Assembly: GCF_003667505.1 (NCBI RefSeq)
Contig: NZ_RCVJ01000053.1
Coordinates: 1 to 64,000 of the forward strand
DNA length: 64,000 nucleotides
Direction of reading: 5' to 3'
Origin: Micromonospora sp. BL4
GTDB taxonomy: Bacteria > Actinomycetota > Actinomycetes > Mycobacteriales > Micromonosporaceae
This document shows, piece by piece, positions 42,773 to 51,529 of the stretch (position 1 is its first letter; the number at the start of each line of letters is the position of its first letter). The notes beneath the pieces were generated by a model. It was not told the origin of the DNA. It did not search any database and saw only the letters and a list, made by a program, of their open reading frames with translations. The translations under genes were made by a program, and so were the position numbers.

Positions 42773-43853
42773 CCGGGTCGTCGTGGTCTCCGCCCCCGGC
42801 CGGGTGGAGCTGGTCGAGCAGGACGCCGCCCCGCTGCGCCCCGGCACCTTCCGGGTCGAGACGCTGTTCAGCGGCGTCTCCGCCGGCACCGAGCTGAGCT
42901 ACGTCAAGGGCACCAACCCGTATCTGCACGTCACCTGGAACGCCGACCTGGGGCTGTTCCAGCCGGGGGAGGCGAGCACCCCGTACCCGGTGACGCGGCT
43001 GGGTTACATGCAGGTCGGCCGGGTGGTGGAGAGCGACACCCCGGCGGTCGCGGTGGGCGCGGTGGGCGCGATGACGTACGGGCACCGCACCGGCTGGCTG
43101 GCCGACCCGGTCGCCGAGCGGTTCGTTCCGCTCCCCGACGAACTGGACCCGCTGCTCGGCGTCTACGTCGCGCACATGGGCCCGATCTGCGCCAACGGCC
43201 TGCTGCACGCCGCCGCCGACCTGCACGGCGCCGGCGTCCGCTCGCTCGGCGACGGGGTGCGCGGCCGGCGGGTCGCGGTGGTCGGCGCCGGCGTGGTGGC
43301 GCTGCTGACCGCGCTGTTCGCCCGGCGGCACGGCGCCGCCTCGGTGGTGGTGCTCGACCCCACCCCGCAGCGCCGGCAGGTCGCCGAGGCCCTCGGCCTG
43401 GAAACCCTCGACCCGGGTTCGGACGACCCGGCGGCGGTGCTCAAGACCCGCTGGGCGCACACCGCCGGCGACCGGGGCGCCGACGTGGTGTTCCAGTGCC
43501 GCGGGCAGGCGTGGGCGTTGCAGCTCGCGCTGCGGCTGCTGCGGCCGCAGGGCACGGTGATCGACCTCGCCTTCTACCAGGGCGGCGCGGACGCGGTCCG
43601 GCTCGGCGAGGAGTTCCACCACAACGGGCTGTCGCTGCGCTGCGCGCAGATCGGTCGGGTGCCGCGCGGGCTCGCGCCCACCTGGGACCGGGAGCGGCTC
43701 TCCGCCGAGACCGTCGACCTGCTCCGGGCGTACGGGGACGTGATCCGCAAGCACGTGGTGTCGGCGGTGGTGCCGTTCGACGAGGCGCCCACCCTGCTCA
43801 CCGACCTGGCCGAGCGCCGCCGCCAGGAGCTTCAGGTGGTGCTGACCGGCTGA
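42765..43853 (+). CDS. Zinc-type medium-chain dehydrogenase
   Basis: This 362-residue enzyme has a GroES-like N-terminal part (VELVEQDAAPLRPGTFRVETLFSGVSAGTEL) and a Rossmann domain with VAVVGAGVVALLTALFARR. The usual catalytic zinc Cys is replaced in SGVSAGTE, and the Cys cluster of a structural zinc lobe is not visible. It therefore resembles the bi-domain sugar-dehydrogenase branch that works with Gfo/Idh/MocA partners. Its start overlaps the preceding oxidoreductase gene. Together they probably interconvert a sugar or cyclitol intermediate. Confidence 0.82.
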   Translation: MRDRVVVVSAPGRVELVEQDAAPLRPGTFRVETLFSGVSAGTELSYVKGTNPYLHVTWNADLGLFQPGEASTPYPVTRLGYMQVGRVVESDTPAVAVGAVGAMTYGHRTGWLADPVAERFVPLPDELDPLLGVYVAHMGPICANGLLHAAADLHGAGVRSLGDGVRGRRVAVVGAGVVALLTALFARRHGAASVVVLDPTPQRRQVAEALGLETLDPGSDDPAAVLKTRWAHTAGDRGADVVFQCRGQAWALQLALRLLRPQGTVIDLAFYQGGADAVRLGEEFHHNGLSLRCAQIGRVPRGLAPTWDRERLSAETVDLLRAYGDVIRKHVVSAVVPFDEAPTLLTDLAERRRQELQVVLTG

Positions 43854-43905
43854 CCTGGCGGCGGAGCGCGCTTCCCGGGTGACGGGACGGGCTACCGTTC
43901 CCGCC

Positions 43906-45657
43906 ATGAGCACCCCTGACGCCCGGCCCGTCGGCCTGGCCGCGCTGCTGCCGTACCTGCGGGAACACCGCGGCACGCTCGCCGTGGTGGGCGTCCTGTC
44001 GCTGGCCGGTGCGGCGGCGTCGCTCGCCCAGCCGCTGCTCACCCGGTCGGTGCTCGACCGGGTGGGCGCGGGCCAGGCGGTGACCGAGCTGGTGGCGGTG
44101 CTGGTGGTGCTGGTGGTGCTCGGCGCGGCGATCGGCGGGCTGCGCGACTACCTCCTGCAGCGCACCGCCGAGGGGCTGGTGCTGGGCACCCGGCGGAGGC
44201 TGGCCGGGCACCTGCTGCGGCTGCCCATCGCCGAGTACGACCGCCGGCGCACCGGCGACCTGCTCTCCCGGGTCGGGTCGGACACCACCCTGCTGCGCGC
44301 GGTGGTCACCTCCGGGCTCTTCGAGACGGTCACCGGGGCGGTGATGGTGGTCGGCGCGGGCACGGCGATGGTGCTGCTCGATCCGCTGCTGTTCGGCGTC
44401 ACCCTGGTCGGCGTGGGGCTGGGGCTGGGCTTCGCGGCCACCTTCGCCCGGCGGGTCCGGGCGCTGGCCCGTGCCGCCCAGGAGCGGATCGGCGAGATGA
44501 CCTCGGCGGTGGAGCGCGCCATCTCGGCGGCCCGGACCATCCGGGCCAGCCGGGCCGAGTCCCGCGAGGCGGACACCGTCACCGGCAGCGCCCGAGCGGC
44601 GTACGGGGCGGGGCTGCGGGTGGCCCGGGTGCAGGCGGTCGTCGGGCCGATCGGCTCGGTCACCGTGCAGGGCGCCTTCCTGCTGGTGCTCGGCATCGGC
44701 GGGGCCCGGGTGGCCGCCGGCGCGATCACCGTCGGCGACCTCGTCGCCTTCGTCATGTACCTGTTCTTCCTGGCCCTGCCGCTGGCCCAGGTGTTGCGCG
44801 CGTACACCCAGCTGCAGACCGGCCTGGGCGCGCTGCAACGGATCGAGGAGATCCTCGCGGTGCCGGCGGAGGGCGCGGCGGACCGGCCGGTGGAGACCGC
44901 CGGAACGACGACCCCGCGCCACCCCGCCCCGATGATCGAGTTCGACCGGGTGGGGTTCGGTTACCCGGGCGGCGAACCGGTGCTTCGCGAGGTGAGCTTC
45001 GCGGTGCCGGCCGGCACCCGCACCGCCCTGGTGGGCCCCTCCGGCGCCGGGAAGTCGACCCTGCTGGCCCTGGTCGAGCGCTTCTACGAGGTGAGCGACG
45101 GCGCCGTGCGGCTGGACGGCACGGACGTGCGGGAGCTACCCCGCGACCTGCTGCGGGCCCAGCTCGGCTACGTCGAGCAGGAGGCCCCGGTGCTGGCCGG
45201 CACGCTGCGGGAGAACCTCCTGATCACCACCCCGGACGCCACCGACGACCGACTGCACGAGGTCCTCGACAAGGTCAACCTGGCTCATCTGGCGCACCGC
45301 TCCCCGCAGGGCCTGGACGTCCAGGTGGGCGAGGGTGGCGTGCTGCTCTCCGGGGGCGAGCGGCAGCGGCTGGCCATCGCCCGGGCGCTGCTGGCCGGCC
45401 CGCCGGTGCTGCTGCTCGACGAGCCGACCAGCAACCTCGACGCGCGCAACGAGATCGCGCTGCGGCGCGCCATCGACGCGGTCGCCGTCCGCCGGACACT
45501 GTTGATCGTGGCGCACCGGCTCGCCACCGTGGTCGACGCCGACCAGATCGTCGTTCTCGACGGCGGTCGGGTGGTAGCCGTGGGCACCCACGCCGAGCTG
45601 ACCGCCACCGACCCGCTCTACCGGGAGCTGGCCACCCACCAGCTGCTGGTCGGCTGA
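43906..45657 (+). CDS. ABC exporter with fused membrane and ATPase domains
   Basis: This 583-residue half-transporter has six membrane helices (about residues 25-320) containing an RLLRLPIAEYDRRRTGDLLSRVGSDTTLLR-type intracellular loop. A C-terminal ATPase domain follows, with Walker A GPSGAGKST, Q-loop in LGYVEQEAPVL, signature LLSGGERQRLAIARALL and Walker B VLLLDEPTSNLD. It works as a homodimer or heterodimer in lipid, peptide or drug export. The substrate is unknown. The ATG is at 43906, and a branched inverted-repeat region follows the stop. Confidence 0.92.
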   Translation: MSTPDARPVGLAALLPYLREHRGTLAVVGVLSLAGAAASLAQPLLTRSVLDRVGAGQAVTELVAVLVVLVVLGAAIGGLRDYLLQRTAEGLVLGTRRRLAGHLLRLPIAEYDRRRTGDLLSRVGSDTTLLRAVVTSGLFETVTGAVMVVGAGTAMVLLDPLLFGVTLVGVGLGLGFAATFARRVRALARAAQERIGEMTSAVERAISAARTIRASRAESREADTVTGSARAAYGAGLRVARVQAVVGPIGSVTVQGAFLLVLGIGGARVAAGAITVGDLVAFVMYLFFLALPLAQVLRAYTQLQTGLGALQRIEEILAVPAEGAADRPVETAGTTTPRHPAPMIEFDRVGFGYPGGEPVLREVSFAVPAGTRTALVGPSGAGKSTLLALVERFYEVSDGAVRLDGTDVRELPRDLLRAQLGYVEQEAPVLAGTLRENLLITTPDATDDRLHEVLDKVNLAHLAHRSPQGLDVQVGEGGVLLSGGERQRLAIARALLAGPPVLLLDEPTSNLDARNEIALRRAIDAVAVRRTLLIVAHRLATVVDADQIVVLDGGRVVAVGTHAELTATDPLYRELATHQLLVG

Positions 45658-45666
45658 CCCGACAGC

Positions 45667-45719
45667 GCCGGCTTCGACATGCCGCCCGCCGGCCGGGCGA
45701 CCGGGCGGCAAAAGCCGGC
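45667..45719 (+). terminator. Branched inverted repeat after ABC transporter
   Basis: GCCGGCTT (45667-45674) pairs with AAGCCGGC (45712-45719), enclosing a second GCCGCCCG/CGGGCGGC hairpin. It starts about ten bases after the ABC gene stop and lies before secA2. Confidence 0.4.
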
Positions 45720-45743
45720 CGGAATCGCGTACCGTTGCCGCTC

Positions 45744-48035
45744 ATGGGTGTGTCGCAACGGTTCAAGAGCAAGTTCCGGCGTTTCCTCCAGCGCCCGGGC
45801 TCGACGGTGGATCTTGCTCCGCTGGAGAAGCTGCTGCCGGCGATCGAGGCGCGCGAGGCTGACCTCGCCGCGCTGGACGACGCCGGGTTGACCGAGGCCG
45901 CCAGTGCGGCGACCGGCTACGAGGAGATCTGCGCGGTCGGCCGCGAGGCCGCCCGCCGCGGCCTCGACCAGCGGCCGTACGACGTGCAGCTGCTCGGCGC
46001 GATGGCGCTGCTGTCGGGCAAGGTCGCCGAGATGGCCACCGGTGAGGGCAAGACCCTGACCGCCACGATCGCCGCGTACGGGCACGTCCGGCTCGGCAAC
46101 GGGCCGGTGCACGTGCTGACCGTCAACGACTACCTGGCCCGCCGCGACGCCGAGTGGATGGAGCCGGTCTACACCCTGCTCGGCCTGCGGGTCGGCTGGG
46201 TCAACGAGGCGTCCAGCCCGCAGGAGCGGCGCGACGCGTACGCCTGCGACGTCACCTACGTCTCGGTCAGCGAGGCGGGCTTCGACTACCTGCGCGACCA
46301 GCTGGTCACCGACGTGGCCGACCGGGTGCAGCCGCCGCTGGCCACCGCGATCGTGGACGAGGCCGACTCGATCATGATCGACGAGGCCCGGGTGCCGATG
46401 GTCCTCGCCGGCTCGGTGCCGGGCGAGCAGGACCCGGTGCACGCCGCCGCCGCGCTGGTGCGCGGGCTGCGCAAGGGCAAGCACTACACGATCCCCGAGG
46501 ACGGGCGCAGCGTGGCCTTCACCGCCGCCGGCCTGGCCGCCGTCGAGGCCAAGCTCGGCATCGACCTGTACGACGAGGAGCACGTCACGCAGCTCTCCGC
46601 GGTCAACGTGGCGCTGCACGCGCACGCCCTGCTGCACCGCGACGTGGACTACATCGTCCGGGACGGCTCGGTCGAGCTGATCGACGAGATGCGCGGTCGG
46701 GTGGCCCAGCGCCGCCGCTGGCCGGACGGGCTCCAGGCGGCGGTCGAGGCCAAGGAGGGCCTGGACGCCACCGCCGAGGGTGAGGTGCTGGGCACCATCG
46801 CGATGCAGGCGTACATCGCGCTCTATCCGAGGGTCTGCGGGATGACCGCCACCGCGGTGCTGGTCGGCGACCAGCTGCGGGAGTTCTTCAACCTTGAGGT
46901 GGCGGTGATCCCGCCGAACACCCCGTGCGTGCGCGAGGACGAGCCGGACCGGATCTACGCCACCCGGGCGGAGAAGGACGAGGCGCTGATCGACGAGATC
47001 CGCCGCTGCCACGAGGTGGGGCGGCCGGTGCTGGTCGGCACGCTGGACGTCAAGGAGTCCGAGGGGCTGGCCGCCGGGCTGAACGCGGCCGGGGTGCCCT
47101 GCGTGGTGCTGAACGCCAAGAACGACGACGAGGAAGCGGCGATCATCGCCGAGGCCGGCGCGTACGGGGCGGTGACGGTCTCCACCCAGATGGCCGGCCG
47201 GGGCGTGGACATCCGGCTCGGCGGCAGCGACCAGGCCGACCAGGAGCGGGTGGCCGAGCTGGGCGGTCTCTACGTGATCGGCAGCGGCCGGCACGACAGC
47301 CGCCGGGTGGACGACCAGCTGCGCGGCCGGGCCGGCCGACAGGGCGACCCGGGCGGCTCGGTGTTCTTCGTCAGCCTGGAAGACGACCTGGTCGTCCGGC
47401 ACGCCGCCGACGCGGTGCCGGCGTCCCCGCGGATGAACGCGGACGGCCTGGTCACCGACGACGAGGTGGATTACGCGGTGGAGCACGCCCAGCGTGTCGC
47501 CGAGGGCGTCAACCACGAGATCCACCGCAACACCTGGCGCTACAGCGTGGTGATCGAGCAGCAGCGCAAGGCCCTGGCCGAGCGTCGGGAACGGCTGCTG
47601 ACCAGCGACGTGGCCGCCCTGATGCTGCTGGACAAGATGCCCGAGAAGGCCGGCGAGATGGACGAGGACCTGCTCGCCCGGGCGGCCCGGTCGATCGCGC
47701 TCTACCACGTGGACCGGCTCTGGGCCGAGCACCTGGCCGAGCTGTCCGAGGTCCGGGAGGGCGTGCACCTGCGGGCGCTGGGCCGGCTCGACCCGCTGGA
47801 CGAGTTCCACCGGGCCGCGGTGCCGGCGTTCAACAACCTAATCCCGGAGATCGAGGCGCGCACCCTCGCCACCTTCGCCGAGACCGAATTCGACGAGGAC
47901 TGGCAGGCCGACGACGGCGCTCTGGTCCGCCCGACCGCGACGTGGACCTACCTGGTGCACGACAACCCGTTCGGCTCCGAGCTCGACCGGCTGATCGCGT
48001 CGATCGGGCGGCGGCTCAGCGGCGCCTCGCGCTGA
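45744..48035 (+). CDS. secA2: Accessory Sec translocase ATPase SecA2
   Basis: This 763-residue protein has the SecA DEAD-motor. Walker A is MATGEGKT (K103), followed by TVNDYLARRDAEWM, YGTNNEFGFDYLRD-like VSVSEAGFDYLRDQL, the DEAD-box VDEADSIMIDEAR, a preprotein-crosslinking region and a second RecA domain with MAGRGVDIRLGG and RGRAGRQGDPG. It ends soon after the helical scaffold without the zinc-binding tail of housekeeping SecA, and at this length it matches SecA2. It drives export of a subset of proteins. No SecY2 or substrate is adjacent. Confidence 0.88.
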   Translation: MGVSQRFKSKFRRFLQRPGSTVDLAPLEKLLPAIEAREADLAALDDAGLTEAASAATGYEEICAVGREAARRGLDQRPYDVQLLGAMALLSGKVAEMATGEGKTLTATIAAYGHVRLGNGPVHVLTVNDYLARRDAEWMEPVYTLLGLRVGWVNEASSPQERRDAYACDVTYVSVSEAGFDYLRDQLVTDVADRVQPPLATAIVDEADSIMIDEARVPMVLAGSVPGEQDPVHAAAALVRGLRKGKHYTIPEDGRSVAFTAAGLAAVEAKLGIDLYDEEHVTQLSAVNVALHAHALLHRDVDYIVRDGSVELIDEMRGRVAQRRRWPDGLQAAVEAKEGLDATAEGEVLGTIAMQAYIALYPRVCGMTATAVLVGDQLREFFNLEVAVIPPNTPCVREDEPDRIYATRAEKDEALIDEIRRCHEVGRPVLVGTLDVKESEGLAAGLNAAGVPCVVLNAKNDDEEAAIIAEAGAYGAVTVSTQMAGRGVDIRLGGSDQADQERVAELGGLYVIGSGRHDSRRVDDQLRGRAGRQGDPGGSVFFVSLEDDLVVRHAADAVPASPRMNADGLVTDDEVDYAVEHAQRVAEGVNHEIHRNTWRYSVVIEQQRKALAERRERLLTSDVAALMLLDKMPEKAGEMDEDLLARAARSIALYHVDRLWAEHLAELSEVREGVHLRALGRLDPLDEFHRAAVPAFNNLIPEIEARTLATFAETEFDEDWQADDGALVRPTATWTYLVHDNPFGSELDRLIASIGRRLSGASR

Positions 48036-48164
48036 GCGTCGGTTCAGCGGCTTCCGGGGTCCCTGTAGCGCATCCGCGCGCCGCAGGGGCCCCGATTTAC
48101 GCCGTTTCGACCCGGCTTTGCGAGGGTAGTAGGGCTGGTCGGTCCAGTCGGGAGAGAGCAGACG

Positions 48165-48227
48165 ATGACACAGGTGACGATGCTCGCCGAGCAAGCGCGG
48201 GGGCGTACGGGGGCTGCGGACCGGTGA
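48165..48227 (+). CDS. 20-residue ORF coupled to GAF-ANTAR gene
   Basis: ATG at 48165 follows GGGAGAG and encodes MTQVTMLAEQARGRTGAADR. Its TGA (48225-48227) overlaps the GTG start (48224) of the next gene as GTGA. It may serve only to couple translation or be an alternative start region. Confidence 0.35.
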   Translation: MTQVTMLAEQARGRTGAADR

Positions 48228-48964
48228 ACCTGGACACGCGGGAGCCGATGCTGCAGAGCCTCGGTGTACTGGAGACTGCCGCGCTGCTGCGCGAGCTGAC
48301 CGCCGGCCTGATCACGCTGACCGATTTCGATGAGGCGCTGCTGGCGCTGGTGCGGGTCACCCGGGACGCGGTGCCCGGCGTGCGCTGGTGCGGGTTCACC
48401 GCCCTGCGCGCCGGCGAGCCCGCCGGGGCGGCGGCCTCCGACGAGCGGCTGGCCGGCCTGGACGACCTGCGGCACGGGCCCGACTCGCCGGCGATGAGCG
48501 CGATCCGGCGGCGGGAGATGATCCTCGCCGTGGACCTGGCCGGGGAGCCCCGCTGGCCGGCCTGGACGGCGCGCGCCCGCGACCTCGGCGTCCGCGGCGT
48601 GATCTCCGCGCCGGTGGACATCGACGACCAGGTGATCGGGGCGATCAACCTGTACGCGGCCGCGCCGGATCTGCTCACCCCCCAGCACCAGTTGACCGCG
48701 ATGCTGCTGGCCGAGCACGCCGGCCTGCTGCTGGCCGCCGTCCGGGACCGAAGCCGCCAGCTCGCGCTCGCCGGCGAGCGGGACGCCTCGCTGCTGCACG
48801 AGGGAGTGGTGGGTCAGGCCATCGGCGTGATCATGACGCAGCGCGGGTGCCCGCCGGCCGAGGCGCTGGAGGTGTTGCGCACGGCCGCGTCCTCGTTGGC
48901 CATCCCGCTGCGCGAGGTGGCGGAGCGGCTGGTCCGGACGGTCTCGCGGCAACGCGACAACTGA
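48224..48964 (+). CDS. GAF-ANTAR regulator
   Basis: This 246-residue protein has a GAF sensing domain over about residues 20-165 (FDEALLALVRVTRDAVPGVRW, then DIDDQVIGAINLYA) and an ANTAR RNA-binding domain at about 180-245 (LLHEGVVGQAIGVIMTQRGCPPAEALEVLRTAA). ANTAR proteins bind paired hairpins in mRNA and prevent termination. No such dual hairpin target is obvious nearby. The start is uncertain: GTG 48224 is overlapped by the stop of a 20-residue ORF, and in-frame ATG 48248 is another option. Confidence 0.85.
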   Translation: MNLDTREPMLQSLGVLETAALLRELTAGLITLTDFDEALLALVRVTRDAVPGVRWCGFTALRAGEPAGAAASDERLAGLDDLRHGPDSPAMSAIRRREMILAVDLAGEPRWPAWTARARDLGVRGVISAPVDIDDQVIGAINLYAAAPDLLTPQHQLTAMLLAEHAGLLLAAVRDRSRQLALAGERDASLLHEGVVGQAIGVIMTQRGCPPAEALEVLRTAASSLAIPLREVAERLVRTVSRQRDN

Positions 48965-49081
48965 TCCGACCGCGGTGCCCGTTCTCCCGGTCGGTGGCGA
49001 GTCGGTCGTCCCTGTTTCGCCGTTGCAGACCTCGGGTAGCACTCTGGTACTGGTGAGCTGCGCCGACCCGGGGGAGGACCG

Positions 49082-49589
49082 ATGCAGAGCCGGCTGCGCG
49101 TGCAGGGGCACCCCATCCAACCGATGCTGGTGACGTTCCCGCTCGGGCTCTTCGTCAGCGCCACCATCTTCGATCTCACCGACGTCATCGGTGGGCCGGC
49201 CTTCCTCGGCGAGGTCGGCTACTGGACCAGCGTCGCCGCCCTGTTCGCCGCCGCGATGACCGCGGTCGCCGGCATGGTCGACCTGTGGGACGTACCGGGT
49301 GACCGCACCCGCCGCACCGCCGTCGCCTTCAACCTGGTGAACGCGACGATGGCCGCCATGTTCCTGCTCACCTGCCTGATCCGGGCGCAGTCCCCGCAGC
49401 GCGGCGCGTCGGTCGCGATGCTCGTCACCGAGCTGGTCGCGCTGGCCGTCGGCGGGGTCGGCGTGCACCTGGGCGCCCGGCTGATGCGCCAGTTCGACGC
49501 GCGCCGCCGCGCCGAGGTGGGCACGTTCGACGCGCTCGGCGGGGTGACCGGGCCGCCCGCCCGCTGGATCCGGGCCGCGCGCCCCTGCT
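49082..49589 (+). pseudogene. DUF2231 membrane protein, 3' end disrupted by REP-like element
   Basis: About 165 residues fit the DUF2231 family: GHPIQPMLVTFPLGLFVSATIFDLTDV, four hydrophobic helices and a VHLGARLMRQFDARRRAEVGTFDALGG ending. Family members usually end about there. Here no stop is found; the frame continues through a REP-like palindrome (49590-49670) and across the methyltransferase region to 50908. I interpret this as a lost stop caused by element insertion. The coordinates given end at the edge of the element, and the real protein end is unclear. GGGGGAGG precedes the ATG at 49082. Confidence 0.6.
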
Positions 49590-49670
49590 GGTTGATCAAC
49601 TCGGTATCGGCGATGTCGCGGTGTCCCGGCCGACGGATGCCCCGATGTCGGCGATACCGAGTGGATCACC
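49590..49670. repeat. REP-like imperfect palindrome, 81 bases
   Basis: The left arm GGTTGATCAACTCGGTATCG and the right arm CGATACCGAGTGGATCACC are near-perfect complements, with a divergent centre (49617-49643). The length and structure match intergenic REP-type palindromes I recall as abundant in Micromonosporaceae. Confidence 0.6.
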
Positions 49671-49751
49671 ATGCGACGGGCCAGCCGCGCGTGCCGGGTG
49701 CGGCGGCAAATGCGTTGCCGGCGGTACGGGCGTCCGGCGAGGCTGGTCGCC

Positions 49752-50510
49752 GTGGAAACTGCGCGCGACGTCGAGGATCTGATCGCGGAGGCGGCCGCCG
49801 CGCCGGTCGACGGCTGGGCTTTCGACTGGCTGGCCGGTCGGGCCACCGAGGAACGCCCACCCTGGCGGTACGCCCGGTTGGTCGCCGACCGGATGGCGCA
49901 CGCCGACGCGGCGCTGGACGTGGACACCGGCGGCGGCGAGGTGCTCGCCGAGGTGCCCCGGCCACCACGGCTGCTGACGGCCACCGAGGCGTGGCCACCC
50001 AACGTGGAGGTCGCCCGGCGTACCCTGCGGCGGGTCGGTGCGCGGGTCGTGGCGGTGGCCCCGGCCGCGCCGCTGCCGTTCCGCGACGCCTCCTTCGACC
50101 TGGTGGTCAGCCGGCATCCCGTCCACACCGACTGGGCGGAGACCGCCCGCGTGCTGCGTCCCGGTGGGACGTTCCTGTCCCAGCAGATCGGGGCGGGCAC
50201 CATGCGGGAGGTGAGCGAGGCGATGCTCGGCCCGCTGCCGCCGCCGACCCAGCGGCACCCGGAGCAGGCGGTGGCCGCCGCCCGGGCCGCCGGTCTGATC
50301 GTCGTCGATCTGCGCCGGGCCACGCTGCGGGCCGTCTTCCACGACGTCGGCGCGGTGGTGTGGTTCCTGCGCAAGGTGATCTGGACCGTGCCCGGCTTCA
50401 CCGTGGACCGCTACCGTCCGCAGCTGCTCGCCCTGCACCACCGCATCACCACCGAGGGTCCCTTCCAGGCCCACGCCCAGCGCTTCCTCATCGAAGCGAC
50501 CCGCCCCTGA
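49752..50510 (+). CDS. Class I SAM-dependent methyltransferase
   Basis: This is a protein of about 252 residues. The SAM-binding motif is atypical: ALDVDTGGGEVLAEV stands for the usual D-x-G-x-G-x-G. It is followed by ATEAWPPNVEVARRTLR (motif II) and ASFDLVVSRHPVHTDWAETARVLRPGGTFLSQQIG (motif III and the hallmark LRPGG). That is the Methyltransf_11 type. A GTG at 49752 gives a natural N-terminus; ATG 49671, directly at the edge of the REP-like element, would add 27 residues of basic low-complexity sequence. The substrate is unknown. Confidence 0.78.
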   Translation: METARDVEDLIAEAAAAPVDGWAFDWLAGRATEERPPWRYARLVADRMAHADAALDVDTGGGEVLAEVPRPPRLLTATEAWPPNVEVARRTLRRVGARVVAVAPAAPLPFRDASFDLVVSRHPVHTDWAETARVLRPGGTFLSQQIGAGTMREVSEAMLGPLPPPTQRHPEQAVAAARAAGLIVVDLRRATLRAVFHDVGAVVWFLRKVIWTVPGFTVDRYRPQLLALHHRITTEGPFQAHAQRFLIEATRP

Positions 50511-50546
50511 CCGCCCCGCCCCGCCGATCACGAGGACCGGACCGGG

Positions 50547-51497
50547 TCAGTGCGGGTGGGTCCGGTGGTGGGCGGCCAGGACGTCCGCGCCGAAGTCGCT
50601 CGCCGGGCGGCGGAGCACGGTGTGCGCGTGGTTGCCGTCCTCGGCGGTGTTGTCGTACTCGATCAGCAGGTCGTCGCCCTGCACCCGGTAGTAGTGCCGC
50701 TGCCCGGCACGGGTCGGGCCGGCCCAGGCGAAGTGCAGCTGGCCGCCGTCGAGCCGGCGGGCCTCCCGAACCGCCAGCTCCGGTGACAGCCGGTCCAGGT
50801 AGAGCGCGACCACCTGGTCCAGCAGCGCCCGGCCGGTGGGCCCGAGCCGGTTCGCCGGCACGCCGAGCGGCTCGAACGGGCCGTCAACCCGCCCGCGGGT
50901 GGCGCTGACGATGTCCGCCGGGGCGTCGTCGGCGATGATCGCGGCGGCCCGCTCGGCCGGGCCGAGCGCGTCGAGCAGCGCGCGGGCCAGGTCCTCCTCG
51001 GGACCAAGCGGGCGGGAGACGGGCCGGCCGGCGTACCGGACCGCGGCCGGGTTGGCGCCGAAGAAGATCGGGGCGGGGGAGACCTGGTCGTCCACCACCG
51101 TCATGCTGACCGACAGGTGGTGGCCCTCCAGCCGCCACGCCCAGCGGTCGTCGCGCGCGGGATCGCCGAACACCGCGACCCAGTAGTCGCCGCTGTGCCG
51201 CCCCCGTCCCCAGCCCTCGGCCCGGTCCAGCACCTCCTCCAGCGCGACGATCGCCATCGCCTGCGCGTACGCCGAGGGGCTGAGCGCGGTGGCCAGCAGC
51301 CGGTGCGCGGCCTTGCGCCCGGCGATGTCCAGCTCGGCGAGGCAGGCGCCGGGGCGGGGCCGGGGCCGGTACTCCAGCCAGCGCCGGGCCGCCTCGTCGT
51401 CGAACGGGTGCACGGCCTGGTCGCGCGCCGCAGGGTCGAGCGCGGCCAGCAGCGCGGTGCCGGCGGCGCGCATCTGCTCGGGCAGGGGATCTTCCAC
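50547..51497 (-). CDS. DUF3500 domain protein
   Basis: This 316-residue soluble protein has motifs recalled for DUF3500: RWLEYRPRPRPGACLAELD near residue 35, WAWRLEGHHLSVSMTVVDDQVSPAPIFFGANPA near 115, LHFAWAGPTRAGQRHYYRVQGDDLLIEYDNT near 260 and a final HxHT. The conserved His and Asp clusters suggest metal or substrate binding, but the function is unknown. The GTG at 51497 is preceded by AGGGTCG. It is next to the ankyrin-repeat gene on the same strand. Confidence 0.85.
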   Translation of the reverse strand: MEDPLPEQMRAAGTALLAALDPAARDQAVHPFDDEAARRWLEYRPRPRPGACLAELDIAGRKAAHRLLATALSPSAYAQAMAIVALEEVLDRAEGWGRGRHSGDYWVAVFGDPARDDRWAWRLEGHHLSVSMTVVDDQVSPAPIFFGANPAAVRYAGRPVSRPLGPEEDLARALLDALGPAERAAAIIADDAPADIVSATRGRVDGPFEPLGVPANRLGPTGRALLDQVVALYLDRLSPELAVREARRLDGGQLHFAWAGPTRAGQRHYYRVQGDDLLIEYDNTAEDGNHAHTVLRRPASDFGADVLAAHHRTHPH

Positions 51498-51529
51498 CGA
51501 CCCTGTATACCGGCCCCGCGGGGCTGGTG

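Noticed and set aside
42765-43853. A canonical zinc alcohol dehydrogenase
   Set aside because: The usual catalytic cysteine motif and the structural four-cysteine lobe are not visible, so only a zinc-type dehydrogenase-like call is justified.
46925-48163. Upstream extension of the GAF-ANTAR frame into secA2
   Set aside because: The extension overlaps secA2 in another frame and lacks domain content; the GAF domain begins near 48280.
49590-50908. Extension of the DUF2231 frame as one 608-residue protein
   Set aside because: After about residue 170 the sequence is Arg/Gly/Pro-rich and out of frame with a methyltransferase that has recognisable motifs, so it is more likely read-through after stop loss.
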